Under the pieces are notes generated by a model. It saw only the letters and a list, made by a program, of their open reading frames with translations. It did no database searches and was not told the origin of the DNA. From positions 1-64,000 of the forward strand of contig NZ_VSFF01000014.1 of assembly GCF_008085905.1 (NCBI RefSeq): DNA of 64,000 nucleotides, given 5' to 3'. Position numbers and translations under genes: made by a program. The stretch is from Actinomadura syzygii. Lineage in GTDB: Bacteria > Actinomycetota > Actinomycetes > Streptosporangiales > Streptosporangiaceae. Positions 55,585 to 64,000 of this stretch are shown here, piece by piece (the stretch's first letter is position 1; every line of letters begins with the position of its first letter).

Positions 55585-57363
55585 TCAGCGCGGGTAGCTC
55601 GGGTCCTTCGCCGCGGTCGGGCAGATCCAGGGGCTGTAGGAGTTGCTCGGGACGCGCTGGCGGCAGACCTGTTCCTTCCCGGACGAGCGGGTGCCGATGA
55701 GGATCGGAGCGCCGGGCGCGGCGGCGATCGTGCGGGGCTCGCCCAGGGAGCCCACTCCCAGGGACGTGATGGCGCTACCGCTTATGGGCATCAGGAACGG
55801 CAGCGTCTGCGAGTCGCGCTTGGCACGCCCCAAGACGGCGAGGGTGTTGTAGTCACGCCAGGCGAGGTCGACCGCGTCCTGGAGTTCGGAGCTCACCGGC
55901 AGGAACGAGCCGACGTCAAGGGAACCGTCCGGAGCGTGGGCGATGCGGCCCACCTGCACCTGAGGACGGCCGTCGATCCGCGCGATGACGGCCGCGCGGA
56001 CGCCGTCGCGCGCGACGCGGAAGGCCAGTACCTCACGTCCGCCCAGACCCCAGTGGGCGGCTCGCACGGCTGGACGGCCACGCGGACGCACCCACAGCCA
56101 GGATTCGTCCCGCCGGGTCTCCACGACCCACAGCGTGCCGTCATTGCTCCAGGACGGGGCGGTGAAACGAGCCCCTTCCTGCGCGGTCAGCAGGACGTGC
56201 GGGGTGGGCGCTCCCGTGACAGGGGCCGCGACAAAGACCTGGCGGCCCGTGGCGCTGAGCCCGGCGAACTCCTGGTAGTCGGGAGCGATGGCAGGACGGG
56301 AGAGACGACCGCCGGGCCCCGTCACGATGGGTTGGGCGCGGTCGCCCTGCAACGTGCCCAGGTACCCGGACGACCCCACCACGTAGGCGTTCTCGTGGGT
56401 TTCGCCTTGCGGCACCTGGCCGTCAGGGGAGTTGCCCTCCCACGCGTGCACGGGCTGGGTGGCCTCCATGTCCTGGGCGATGACGGTCTCGCCGTTGATC
56501 TGGAGTCGCCACCGTTTGATCTCCGAAAGCTGCCGCATCGTCCAACTGAGTTGCGCCGACATCCGTTCGATGTTGCCTGCGTGGGCCTCTTCGGAGAGGT
56601 CGACGGTGGCGACGTCCTTCTCGATATGGACGCCCCGACGCAGCCGGGTGCGAGGCGGGAAAGCAGTACGGACGGCACCGTTCAGCCAGGACGTCGGCCC
56701 CGCCAGCAACGCCTGGACGAGCTGAGTGGGCAACGTCTGCCTGTTGACCACCGGCAGGAAGATTCCGTTGGGGACGAGGGTCTGCTGATCAGGCGCGAAG
56801 AAGAACAGGTTGACGGTGCGCATGGCGCGCTCGACGTCGTCCTTGGAGAGGAACAGACCGCCCTTGTCGTCACCCGGCATTCCGGTGATGCGCCATACGC
56901 CCTGCGGGGTCTTGGCCAACTGGAACGTGCTGTCGAGCCCCTTCGGGGACGCGGTGTACTGCCCGTCGGACGTGATCGTGCCCAGTTCGTCGCCGGTGAC
57001 CCTGACCGTCGCCTGGTCACCGGCCGTCCTGACCACCTGCGGCGCGATGATCCGGCTGGACAGGACGGTCACGAACGGGCGCAGACCCGGATTCCAGGAA
57101 GTCTGCGGGCTGAGGTACGTCTTCGCGACATGGTGGTTGTCGTCGAAACTGGCGGACGCGGCGAGGAACCCGGAGACGATCTGGGCCGGACCCCATTCCG
57201 GCCGCGGTTTCACCGGGATCAGCCGCACGTACGGGTCGTCGACGCGCTCCGCGCGTTCCGCGGGCTTGCCGGTCACGACCTGCCCCCCGCTCGGGACGGT
57301 CGCGCACCCCGCACCGCCGAGCACGAAGAGCCCTCCCGCGAGAAGACACGTGCCCCGCTTCAC
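55585..57363 (-). CDS. lpqB: Lipoprotein LpqB, MtrAB partner
   Basis: A 592-residue lipoprotein (GLFVLGGAGC) that in mycobacteria interacts with the MtrB sensor outside the membrane and tunes MtrA signalling. There are a GerMN-like sporulation/germination domain in the first half (about 180-320, TVNLFFFAPDQQTLVPNG, RGVHIEKDVATVDLSEEA) and a C-terminal beta-propeller-like domain (about 340-590). Its GTG start overlaps the mtrB stop (GTGA), so it is coupled to the operon. Confidence 0.95.
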   Translation of the reverse strand: MKRGTCLLAGGLFVLGGAGCATVPSGGQVVTGKPAERAERVDDPYVRLIPVKPRPEWGPAQIVSGFLAASASFDDNHHVAKTYLSPQTSWNPGLRPFVTVLSSRIIAPQVVRTAGDQATVRVTGDELGTITSDGQYTASPKGLDSTFQLAKTPQGVWRITGMPGDDKGGLFLSKDDVERAMRTVNLFFFAPDQQTLVPNGIFLPVVNRQTLPTQLVQALLAGPTSWLNGAVRTAFPPRTRLRRGVHIEKDVATVDLSEEAHAGNIERMSAQLSWTMRQLSEIKRWRLQINGETVIAQDMEATQPVHAWEGNSPDGQVPQGETHENAYVVGSSGYLGTLQGDRAQPIVTGPGGRLSRPAIAPDYQEFAGLSATGRQVFVAAPVTGAPTPHVLLTAQEGARFTAPSWSNDGTLWVVETRRDESWLWVRPRGRPAVRAAHWGLGGREVLAFRVARDGVRAAVIARIDGRPQVQVGRIAHAPDGSLDVGSFLPVSSELQDAVDLAWRDYNTLAVLGRAKRDSQTLPFLMPISGSAITSLGVGSLGEPRTIAAAPGAPILIGTRSSGKEQVCRQRVPSNSYSPWICPTAAKDPSYPR

Positions 57364-58997
57364 TCCCCGGCCTCCAGCTCCGCGTACAGCGGACGGGCGT
57401 CACCGGCCCCAGGAGGGACGAGCGGCAGCGGCGAGCCCCTGAGTTCGGCCCCGGCCACGCGAGGCAGCGAGAGGCGGAACTGGGAGCCCGCGCCGGGCTC
57501 TCCCCACGCCTGCAGCCATCCGCCGTGCAGCTGCGCGTCCTCCCGGGAGATCGACAGGCCGAGGCCGGTGCCGCCGGTGGTGCGGGCGCGCGCGGGGTCC
57601 GCGCGCCAGAACCGGTCGAACACCATCTGCCCCTCTCCCGGTTTGAGCCCCACGCCGTGGTCACGGACGGCGACGGCCACGGCATCGCGGTCGGCGGCCA
57701 CGGAAACGACGATGTCCTCGCCTTCGCCGTGCTCCACGGCGTTGACGAGCAGGTTCCGCAGGATCCGTTCGACTCTGCGCCGATCCACCTCGGCCATGCA
57801 AGGCTCACCGGGCAGTTGCAGGACGACCTTGCTGCCCTTGCGCTCTGCCAGGCCCTGGATGTCCCCGACAACGCGCAGGACGAGGTCGCGCATGTCCAGC
57901 GACTCAGCGTCGAGCGTCGCCGCCCCAGCGTCGTGCCGACTGATCTCCAATAGGTCGGCCAGGAGGGACTCGAACCGCTCCAACTGGCTCTGCAACAACT
58001 CCGCGGAGCGTCCGACCGCGGGATCATCGAAGGTGTCGCGGTTCTCGTAGAGCATGTCCGCGGCGATCCTGATGGTTGTCAGGGGCGTGCGCAGCTCGTG
58101 GGACACGTCCGAGACGAACTGGCGCTGCACCTGCGACAGGTCTTCCAGTTCCCCGATTTTCTCTTGCAGGTTCGCCGCCATGTCGTTGAACGAACGGGCG
58201 AGGCGTGCCAGGTCGTCCTCACCGCGGACCCTCATGCGCTCTTCGAGACGTCCGGCGGCGAGGCGCTGCGCCCCTTGCGCGGCCAACCGCACCGGTAGGA
58301 CGACCTGCCTCGTCACCAGCGCGGCGATCGCCGCCAAGAGCAGCACAAGGACGACACCCACCCCGGCCAGGGACCGCCCCACGTTGGTCAGCGTCCGCTG
58401 TTCCTCCTCTAGGGGGAACAGGTAGTAGAGCTCGAACTGGCCGGTCTTACCGCCCACGATGAGCCCGCGCTCGGACGGACGGTCACCGACGTAGGAGAGC
58501 TTTCCGTAGGTGTAGGCGCTCGCACCCGCCGGAGCGTTCTTCAACTCCTCACGGAGCCGACGCGGGACGCTCTCCTCCCGCAGCTCATTGGTCGTGTATC
58601 CGTCGAAGTACTGCTCCGTGGTGTCGCGGATATAGACCTCGTACAGACCGGACGGCCCGCTACGGGACTTCAACCTGTCGATGGTCGCGTTGAGCCTGCT
58701 GCCGTCCCCCGGCGAGTTCCCCAGGTCGCGCTGTACCTGCGCCAGACCGTCGTCCAGTTGCAGGCGTGCGGCCTTGACCTTCCCGTCCATCAGGGCGGAC
58801 GACACCTGCTGCATCAGGAACGCGCCCAGGATCGCCACCACGATCGCTGAGATGAACAGCGTCGAGGTGACGATGCGCACCTGGATCGAGCGGCGCCACC
58901 GCGTGTACCCGGTCCGGACGGCGCTCCGCAGGGCGCGGTGGACGGCCCCGAGCCCACGCCGGACGGACCGCTTCGCCCTCGTCATGCCGGCGCTCAT
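57360..58997 (-). CDS. mtrB: Sensor histidine kinase MtrB
   Basis: A 545-residue membrane kinase. It has two membrane segments (about 40-65 and 208-232) around an extracellular sensor domain and a HAMP region. The phospho-His300 lies in FVSDVSHELRTPLTTIRIA. The ATPase boxes follow: NLLVNAVEHGEG (N), VRDHGVGLKPGEGQMVFDRF (G1/F) and TGGTGLGLSIS (G2). It phosphorylates MtrA and controls division and wall genes. ATG 58997 starts 14 bp after the mtrA stop. Confidence 0.96.
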   Translation of the reverse strand: MSAGMTRAKRSVRRGLGAVHRALRSAVRTGYTRWRRSIQVRIVTSTLFISAIVVAILGAFLMQQVSSALMDGKVKAARLQLDDGLAQVQRDLGNSPGDGSRLNATIDRLKSRSGPSGLYEVYIRDTTEQYFDGYTTNELREESVPRRLREELKNAPAGASAYTYGKLSYVGDRPSERGLIVGGKTGQFELYYLFPLEEEQRTLTNVGRSLAGVGVVLVLLLAAIAALVTRQVVLPVRLAAQGAQRLAAGRLEERMRVRGEDDLARLARSFNDMAANLQEKIGELEDLSQVQRQFVSDVSHELRTPLTTIRIAADMLYENRDTFDDPAVGRSAELLQSQLERFESLLADLLEISRHDAGAATLDAESLDMRDLVLRVVGDIQGLAERKGSKVVLQLPGEPCMAEVDRRRVERILRNLLVNAVEHGEGEDIVVSVAADRDAVAVAVRDHGVGLKPGEGQMVFDRFWRADPARARTTGGTGLGLSISREDAQLHGGWLQAWGEPGAGSQFRLSLPRVAGAELRGSPLPLVPPGAGDARPLYAELEAGE

Positions 58998-59010
58998 GGG
59001 TGGTCCGGCG

Positions 59011-59697
59011 TCAGGCCGGTCCCGCCTTGTAGCCCACACCGCGGACGGTGACGACGATCTCGGGGCGCTCCGGGTCCTTCTCGATCTTGGCGCGGAGGCG
59101 CTGCACGTGGACGTTCACCAGTCGGGTGTCGGCGGCGTGCCGGTAACCCCAGACCTGCTCCAGGAGGACTTCACGGGTGAACACCTGGCGGGGCTTGCGG
59201 GCAAGGGCCACCAGGAGGTCGAACTCCAGCGGCGTCAGCGGGATGTGGCGTTCTCCGCGCTTCACGGAGTGCCCGGCGACGTCGATGGTGATGTCGCCTA
59301 TCTGCAGGGTCTCGGGGGCGGGCTCGTCGGTACGGCGCAGGCGCGCGCGCACACGGGCCACCAGTTCCTTGGGCTTGAACGGTTTGACGATGTAGTCGTC
59401 GGCGCCGGACTCCAGGCCGAGGACGACGTCGACCGTGTCGCTCTTGGCCGTCAGCATGACGATCGGAACACCGGACTCGGCGCGGATCTGGCGGCACACG
59501 TCGATCCCGTCCGCCCCCGGCAGCATCAGGTCGAGCAGCACGAGGTCGGGCCGGGTCTCCCGGAACGCCTCAAGCGCCTTGTCGCCATCGTGCACGAAGG
59601 AGGGCTCGAAACCCTCGCCCCTCAGCACGATGCCGAGCATCTCGGCGAGCGCGAGGTCGTCGTCGACGACCAGTACACGTCCTCTCATGGCCCTCAT
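59011..59697 (-). CDS. mtrA: Response regulator MtrA
   Basis: A 228-residue OmpR/PhoB-type regulator. The receiver has VDDD, Asp56 in LVLLDLMLPG and Lys in IVMLTAKSD. The C-terminal winged helix (about 130-228) includes LTPLEFDLLVALARKPRQVF and ADTRLVNVHVQRLRAKIEKD. First gene of the mtrA-mtrB-lpqB operon. ATG 59697 is chosen; an inner ATG at 59688 (MRGRVLVV) is also possible. In relatives it controls division, replication-linked and antibiotic genes. Confidence 0.97.
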   Translation of the reverse strand: MRAMRGRVLVVDDDLALAEMLGIVLRGEGFEPSFVHDGDKALEAFRETRPDLVLLDLMLPGADGIDVCRQIRAESGVPIVMLTAKSDTVDVVLGLESGADDYIVKPFKPKELVARVRARLRRTDEPAPETLQIGDITIDVAGHSVKRGERHIPLTPLEFDLLVALARKPRQVFTREVLLEQVWGYRHAADTRLVNVHVQRLRAKIEKDPERPEIVVTVRGVGYKAGPA

Positions 59698-60123
59698 CGT
59701 CGCAAAGTCGGGGTTCGGTGGGGTGAGCACGTGTCGGCTCCGCCCTGGCCGGCGGCGCCGGCGCGCTGTGCGGCGGACGATACGTCCTCGAAGGCGCGAT
59801 GGCTCGGCCCCACCTCGCCAGGGAGAGATATGCCTTGGCGTGCAAGGTTACCCGCGTTTGTGTCGTACATGGCTCCCGCTGGATGGTGGGCGCACGGAAT
59901 TGTAGGGGGTGCTCCCGAAACCCGCGCGGCCCAGGACAAGATCGGCATGAACCGGACGCCCCCCGGGCCCGGTGGCGTCCCGGAACGTTATCCACAGGTC
60001 GGCAGACGGCAAACCCGGCACCTCGCGCGTGACAGGATGACGTGACCGGCGGGGGCGCCGGGGCCCCTGGGGGCCCAGGGGGACGCGCCGGCAGACCCCC
60101 TCCACACATCGCAGGGAGCCGAG
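59698..60123. other. Divergent promoter region of mtrA with DnaA box
   Basis: About 425 bases between mtrA and the divergent membrane-protein operon. It contains a perfect DnaA box TTATCCACA at 59988-59996. No gene is supported; short open frames are shadows. It should hold both promoters. Confidence 0.5.
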
Positions 60124-61245
60124 ATGCCGGGACCGGACGGCTGGGACGACGACATGGACGCCGACGGCGTGCAGGGCGTCCCGTTCCGTCCCATGTCCAT
60201 GTCCGAGATGCTGGACGGCGCCATCGCCGGGATCCGGCGGCGTCCGCGCACGTCACTGGGCCTGGCCGCGGCGATCAGCACGGTCATCCAGGTGGCGAGC
60301 TCCATCGCCGCCTACTTCTTCATCGGGGACCAGGCCCGCGACGAGGTCACCCCGGACGTGCTGATGGAGTCGCTGGGCGCGCAGCTCACCCTCACCGTCA
60401 TGAGCCTGGTCCTGTCGGCCTTCGGGATCCTGCTGCTCTCGGGGATGCTCGCACCGATCCTTGGCCGTGAACTCGTGGGGATGCCGATCGCGCCCAGGCA
60501 GGCATGGCGCGACGCCAGGCCCCGCTTGCTCCGGCTGGTCGTCACGGCCGCGGCCGTCATAGGCATCTCGTTGGGGGCGCTGGTGTTGCCCCTCGTCCCG
60601 TTCACCCTGCTGCTGGTCGGCGGGGCCCATCCGGCGCTGGGAGTGCTCGCGGGCGTGCTGGGCTTCCCCATCGGCATCGGGCTCATGGTGTGGCTCTACC
60701 TGCTGTTCGTCCAGGCCGTCCCGGCGGTCGTCCTCGAACGGCAGACGGTTACGGGCGCGCTGCGCCGGGCGGTCGCGCTCTCCAAGGGGCGCTGGTTCCG
60801 CACGTTCGGGACGCTGCTGCTCGCCATGCTCATCACCGTGTTCATGGGCTTCTTCGCGCTGCGCATCCCGTTCCTGGTCGTTCAACTGATCTTTTTCGGC
60901 AGCTCCTCTGGCAACGACGCGACGATGGGCGCTCTCGCGGTCGACACGGTCGGCCGCATCGTCAGTTGGTCGGTGGTGCTCCCCTTCGACGCCGGTGTGA
61001 TCGCCCTCCTGTACATGGACAGGCGCATGCGCCGTGAGGGCTTCGACCTCGACCTGCGTACCAGAGGACGTTCCGCCTCCGCCATCGCGAGAGAGTCCAT
61101 CGCGCGAGACCGGAACGGCTCCGCGCCAGAAGGCGGCGAGCAAAGCGACACCGACCACGGCGACACCGACCGCGGCGAGGGCTTCATCGACCTGTGGCGG
61201 ACGAACCCACTACCGGCACGTCCCGGGACGGGGGCGAACCAATGA
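60124..61245 (+). CDS. Membrane protein, glycerophosphodiesterase membrane-domain-like
   Basis: A 373-residue integral membrane protein with about six helices (SLGLAAAISTVIQVASS, LVLSAFGILLLSGML, VVTAAAVIGISLGALVLPLV, LGVLAGVLGFPIGIGLMVWL, TFGTLLLAMLITVFMGFF, IVSWSVVLPFDAGVIALLYM). It resembles the membrane domain that accompanies some glycerophosphoryl diester phosphodiesterases, but has no catalytic domain. The ATG has AGGGAG upstream. It is the first gene of an operon with DUF4129, DUF4350 and MoxR genes and overlaps the next by ATGA. Function unknown; possibly an envelope or secretion complex. Confidence 0.75.
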   Translation: MPGPDGWDDDMDADGVQGVPFRPMSMSEMLDGAIAGIRRRPRTSLGLAAAISTVIQVASSIAAYFFIGDQARDEVTPDVLMESLGAQLTLTVMSLVLSAFGILLLSGMLAPILGRELVGMPIAPRQAWRDARPRLLRLVVTAAAVIGISLGALVLPLVPFTLLLVGGAHPALGVLAGVLGFPIGIGLMVWLYLLFVQAVPAVVLERQTVTGALRRAVALSKGRWFRTFGTLLLAMLITVFMGFFALRIPFLVVQLIFFGSSSGNDATMGALAVDTVGRIVSWSVVLPFDAGVIALLYMDRRMRREGFDLDLRTRGRSASAIARESIARDRNGSAPEGGEQSDTDHGDTDRGEGFIDLWRTNPLPARPGTGANQ

Positions 61246-62009
61246 CGGCCATGCTCACAACGCTCACCGCCCATGCGCTCGGTGCTCAGGCGCTCGGTGC
61301 TCAGGCGCTCGGTGCTCAGGCTTTCGGCGCTCAGGCGGGCGACCCGGTCGGCCGGGACGAGGCGCGCGAGATGGCCCGCCGCGAGCTGGAGAAGCAGATC
61401 TACCAGCGCGAGAAGCCGTCCTGGGTGGAACGCCTCCTGGAGGATTTCGCCAACTGGCTGCAGAACCTGTTCGACCAGTCCCCGCGTCCGGATTCGCAGG
61501 GCAGCGGCGGCGGCTGGCTGTCGATCGCCGTCATCGTGGTCGTCGTCCTCGCCGCGCTGGCGATCACGGTGTGGCTGATGAAGGGCCGCCGCAACCCGCG
61601 CTCCCGCGGCGCCCCCCTGCTGGACGACGTGCCGTCCACCGCGCTCGACCACCGGGACGCGGCGGAACGCCACGCGGCGGCCGGGCAGTGGGCCGAGGCC
61701 ATCCGCGAACGCCTCCGGGCGATAGCCCGCGACCTGGAGGAGCGGGCGGTCCTGGCGGCGCGTCCGGGGCGCACCGCCGACGAGCTGGCGGCCGAGGCGG
61801 GCGAGGCCGTGCCCGCCCTGGCGGACGACCTGCGCGCGGCCGTGCTCGTCTTCGACGACGTCTGGTACGGCGACCGTCCCGGCACGGCCGAGGGGTACGC
61901 GCGGGTCAAGGACGTGGACGAACGGCTCCGGGCGGCGAAGCCCAAGCCGCTTGAGGCGGACGAACTCGCCCCCGTCGGAGCCGGTGACGAGGAGGGCCCG
62001 CGATGGTGA
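61242..62009 (+). CDS. DUF4129 domain membrane protein
   Basis: A 255-residue protein with one membrane helix (about 85-107, LSIAVIVVVVLAALAITVWL) and a C-terminal DUF4129 domain (about 135-230, ALDHRDAAERHAAAGQWAEA, AARPGRTADELAAEAGE, FDDVWYGDRPGTAEGY). The N-terminal export region contains four tandem pentapeptides (ALGAQ x3, AFGAQ), encoded by 15-bp repeats. ATG 61242 overlaps the upstream stop in ATGA, and its own end overlaps the next gene by 7 bp. DUF4129 proteins usually accompany MoxR and transglutaminase-like genes. Confidence 0.85.
   Translation: MTAMLTTLTAHALGAQALGAQALGAQAFGAQAGDPVGRDEAREMARRELEKQIYQREKPSWVERLLEDFANWLQNLFDQSPRPDSQGSGGGWLSIAVIVVVVLAALAITVWLMKGRRNPRSRGAPLLDDVPSTALDHRDAAERHAAAGQWAEAIRERLRAIARDLEERAVLAARPGRTADELAAEAGEAVPALADDLRAAVLVFDDVWYGDRPGTAEGYARVKDVDERLRAAKPKPLEADELAPVGAGDEEGPRW
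61275..61334 (+). repeat. 15-bp tandem repeats encoding ALGAQ units
   Basis: Four units of GCGCTCGGTGCTCAG (61275, 61290, 61305, 61320), three identical and the last diverged (AFGAQ), near the start of the DUF4129 gene. Confidence 0.85.
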
Positions 62010-63217
62010 CGCAGACCGCGCCCCAGGGTTCGTCCCAGGGCGCGCAGGGGCCCGCGGAGCCGTCCGCCCGGCAGGTCGCGGGACGGCGCTGGCGCTCCGC
62101 GCGCGGTGTCGTCGCCGCATTGCTCGCCATGGTCGTGGTCGCGGTGATCCTGGCCGCGCTGCGTCCGTCGACGTCCCCCGACGCACTCGACCCGACCTCG
62201 CCCAAGCCGGACGGCAGTCGCGCCCTGGTGGAGATCCTCCGCCAGCACGGCACGCAGGTGACCGTGGCCAGGCACGCCAACGACGCGGTCAACCAGGCGA
62301 GGCCGGACACGGTCATCGTGGTGACCCGCACCGAACGGCTCACCAACGAAGACCTCGTGCTGCTGAGCAACGTCCAGGCGAACCTGCTGCTCGTCCAACC
62401 CACGTCGTTCGCCCTCGCCGACCTGGCCCCGCGCGTACGCGAGGACTACCCCGGCCCCGTGGAGGCCGACGCACCCGGCTGCTCTCTGCAGGCGGCGACC
62501 CTGGCGGGCGCCGTGACGCTGCACGAGGCGATGACGTACGAGGTGACCGGCCCCGGCACCGAGTGCTACGGGACGAAGTACGGCGGGGCGCGCCTCGTCC
62601 AGGTGCAGAACGGCGCGAACACCGTCACGGTGCTCGGTTCCAGGGGGCCGCTGACCAACCGGAGGCTCACCGAGCAGGGGAACGCCGCGCTGTCCATGAA
62701 CCTGGCGGCGGGCTCGGGTTCCTCAGTCGTCTGGCTGATCCCCGACCTGCCCAAGACGGGTTCCGGGGCCGGGCAGAAGTCCCTCGGCGACCTCCTTCCG
62801 TTCGGCACCAAGCTGTTCTTCCTCGAACTGATCGTCGCGGTGCTGCTGGTGGCGCTGTGGCGGGCGCGCAGGCTCGGGCCGGTGGTGGCGGAGGCGCTGC
62901 CGGTCGTCGTCCGGTCCGCGGAGACCGTGGAGGGGCGCGCGCGCCTCTACCGCGCCGGGCACGCCCGCGACCGCGCCTCCGACGCGCTGCGCTCCGGCGC
63001 CCGCGAACGACTCGTCCCGCTGCTCGGGCTTCCCCGCGGCCGTGCGCAGGACCCCTCCGCCGCGCAGGAGATCGTCACGGCGGTCGCCCGCCGGACGCCC
63101 TACGACGAGCCGTACGTCGGCGCGGCCCTGTACGGTCCCCCACCCGTGGACGACGCCGGGCTCATCGCGCTCAGCGACGTCCTCGACGACCTGGAAAGGC
63201 AGGTACGCCAGTCTTGA
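62003..63217 (+). CDS. DUF4350 domain membrane protein
   Basis: A 404-residue protein with an N-terminal membrane helix (about 36-54, VVAALLAMVVVAVILAALR). An extracellular DUF4350 domain follows (about 60-250, LVEILRQHGTQVTVARHAND, VIVVTRTERLTNEDL, GRSTHALF-like turn not evident), and then a second helix (about 272-290, FFLELIVAVLLVALWRA) and a cytoplasmic tail. ATG 62003 overlaps the upstream gene, and its own stop overlaps the TTG start of the MoxR gene. Part of a common actinobacterial envelope-related cluster of unknown biochemical role. Confidence 0.85.
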   Translation: MVTQTAPQGSSQGAQGPAEPSARQVAGRRWRSARGVVAALLAMVVVAVILAALRPSTSPDALDPTSPKPDGSRALVEILRQHGTQVTVARHANDAVNQARPDTVIVVTRTERLTNEDLVLLSNVQANLLLVQPTSFALADLAPRVREDYPGPVEADAPGCSLQAATLAGAVTLHEAMTYEVTGPGTECYGTKYGGARLVQVQNGANTVTVLGSRGPLTNRRLTEQGNAALSMNLAAGSGSSVVWLIPDLPKTGSGAGQKSLGDLLPFGTKLFFLELIVAVLLVALWRARRLGPVVAEALPVVVRSAETVEGRARLYRAGHARDRASDALRSGARERLVPLLGLPRGRAQDPSAAQEIVTAVARRTPYDEPYVGAALYGPPPVDDAGLIALSDVLDDLERQVRQS

Positions 63218-64000
63218 ACCACCCAGTAGATCTCGGGAAGGGCGCCGAGAGCGACACCCCGCCGCCGGGCGCGCTCTCCGAGGACGCGCGGCGCCAGAGC
63301 GAGACGGCCCGCGCGGCGCTGACCGCGCTGCGCGGCGAGGTCGCGAAGACGGTCGTCGGCCAGGACTCCGTCGTCACCGGCCTGGTCATCGCGCTGCTGT
63401 GCCGCGGCCACGTGCTGCTGGAGGGCGTCCCCGGCACGGCGAAGACGCTGCTCATCAAGACGCTGTCGCGGGCCCTCGACCTCGACTTCAAGCGCGTCCA
63501 GTTCACCCCCGACCTGATGCCGGGCGACGTCACCGGATCGCTCATCTACGACAACCGGACGTCGGAGTTCGAGTTCCGCGAGGGGCCCGTCTTCACCAAC
63601 CTCCTGCTCGCCGACGAGATCAACCGGACGCCGCCGAAGACGCAGGCGTCGCTCCTGGAGGCCATGGAGGAACGGCAGGTCTCCGTGGAGGGGTCCGCGC
63701 GCGCTCTGCCCGACCCGTTCGTGGTGTGCGCGACGCAGAACCCGATCGAGTACGAGGGCACCTACCCCCTGCCAGAAGCCCAGCTCGACCGGTTCCTGGT
63801 CAAGCTCACCGTGCCCGTCCCCACGCGGGACGAAGAAATCGCCATGCTCCAGCGGCACGCGGCCGGATTCGACCCGCGCGACCTGTCAGAGGTGCAGCCG
63901 GTCGCGGGCGCGGCCGAGCTCGCCGCAGGGCGCGCCGCGGTCCGGGCCGTCCATCTGGACCAGTTGGTCGCCGCGTATGTGGTCGACCTGTGCCGGGCTA
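63214..64000 (+). CDS. MoxR-family AAA ATPase, cut by window edge
   Basis: The first 262 codons of a MoxR ATPase. The frame is open from a TTG at 63214 (TTGA overlap with the upstream stop) through the end of the window. Walker A is LLEGVPGTAKTLL, Walker B LLADEINRTPPKTQASLLEA, and the sensor region reads VVCATQNPIEYEGTYPLPEAQLDRFL (key residues Asn and Arg finger region). MoxR proteins act as chaperones that mature or assemble partner complexes, usually with a DUF58 protein encoded next. TTG is the likeliest start from the coupling, since no other start lies close by. Confidence 0.93.
   Translation, partial: MNHPVDLGKGAESDTPPPGALSEDARRQSETARAALTALRGEVAKTVVGQDSVVTGLVIALLCRGHVLLEGVPGTAKTLLIKTLSRALDLDFKRVQFTPDLMPGDVTGSLIYDNRTSEFEFREGPVFTNLLLADEINRTPPKTQASLLEAMEERQVSVEGSARALPDPFVVCATQNPIEYEGTYPLPEAQLDRFLVKLTVPVPTRDEEIAMLQRHAAGFDPRDLSEVQPVAGAAELAAGRAAVRAVHLDQLVAAYVVDLCRA

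Overview
This window comes from a high-GC actinobacterium. Gene content points to that phylum: the MtrA-MtrB-LpqB signalling operon, an Rv3235-type gene beside secA, FtsEX/SmpB/tmRNA synteny, a large NAD-dependent glutamate dehydrogenase, and a DasR-like regulator inside an N-acetylglucosamine PTS cluster. Many GTG starts and the NTF2/MecA_N-type penicillin-binding lipoprotein suggest Streptosporangiales, perhaps Thermomonosporaceae. That last assignment is inference; no rRNA gene is present.

Left end (1-8.6 kb, accessory). A CRISPR array with at least 52 copies of a 37-bp repeat runs off the left edge. It most likely reads leftwards from an AT-richer leader at about 3785-3945. No cas gene is in the window. 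Next come an intact IS5-family insertion sequence with a probable -1 frameshifted transposase, a broken Sel1/TPR-like pseudogene, and an excisionase-like gene, a HTH regulator and a tyrosine integrase. The integrase ends 70 bp from the 3' end of ssrA (tmRNA), a classic island attachment site, so this whole end may be an integrated element.

Core region (8.6-30.7 kb). A penicillin-binding-protein homologue that has lost its catalytic motifs lies between ssrA and smpB, followed by ftsX and ftsE. prfB is flanked by two related lipoproteins. Then come NAD-glutamate dehydrogenase, a membrane Ser/Thr kinase, acetoacetyl-CoA synthetase, a HAD protein lacking the usual nucleophile, proline-catabolic P5C dehydrogenase, a small conserved protein and another HAD hydrolase.

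Amino-sugar region (30.8-46.2 kb). A wall-recycling set (murR, murQ, N-acetylglucosamine kinase, NagZ-type hexosaminidase lipoprotein) is followed by a compact N-acetylglucosamine PTS regulon. It holds enzyme I, HPr, EIIA, EIIB, two EIIC permeases, a SIS-domain putative deaminase, nagA and a DasR-like regulator, with two long DasR-type palindromes in front of the nagA/EIIC divergent promoters and the regulator. Together these genes could release amino sugars from wall fragments, import or phosphorylate them, and feed them to glycolysis. Several minisatellite-like repeats lie between or inside these genes.

Right end (46.4-64 kb, core). An Rv3235-like gene, secA, a small membrane protein, a YcaQ-like winged-helix protein with a repeat-encoded insertion, a NarL/LuxR response regulator, the long ribosome-hibernation factor and comF lead to lpqB-mtrB-mtrA. 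Divergent to mtrA is a membrane protein/DUF4129/DUF4350/MoxR operon cut by the window edge.
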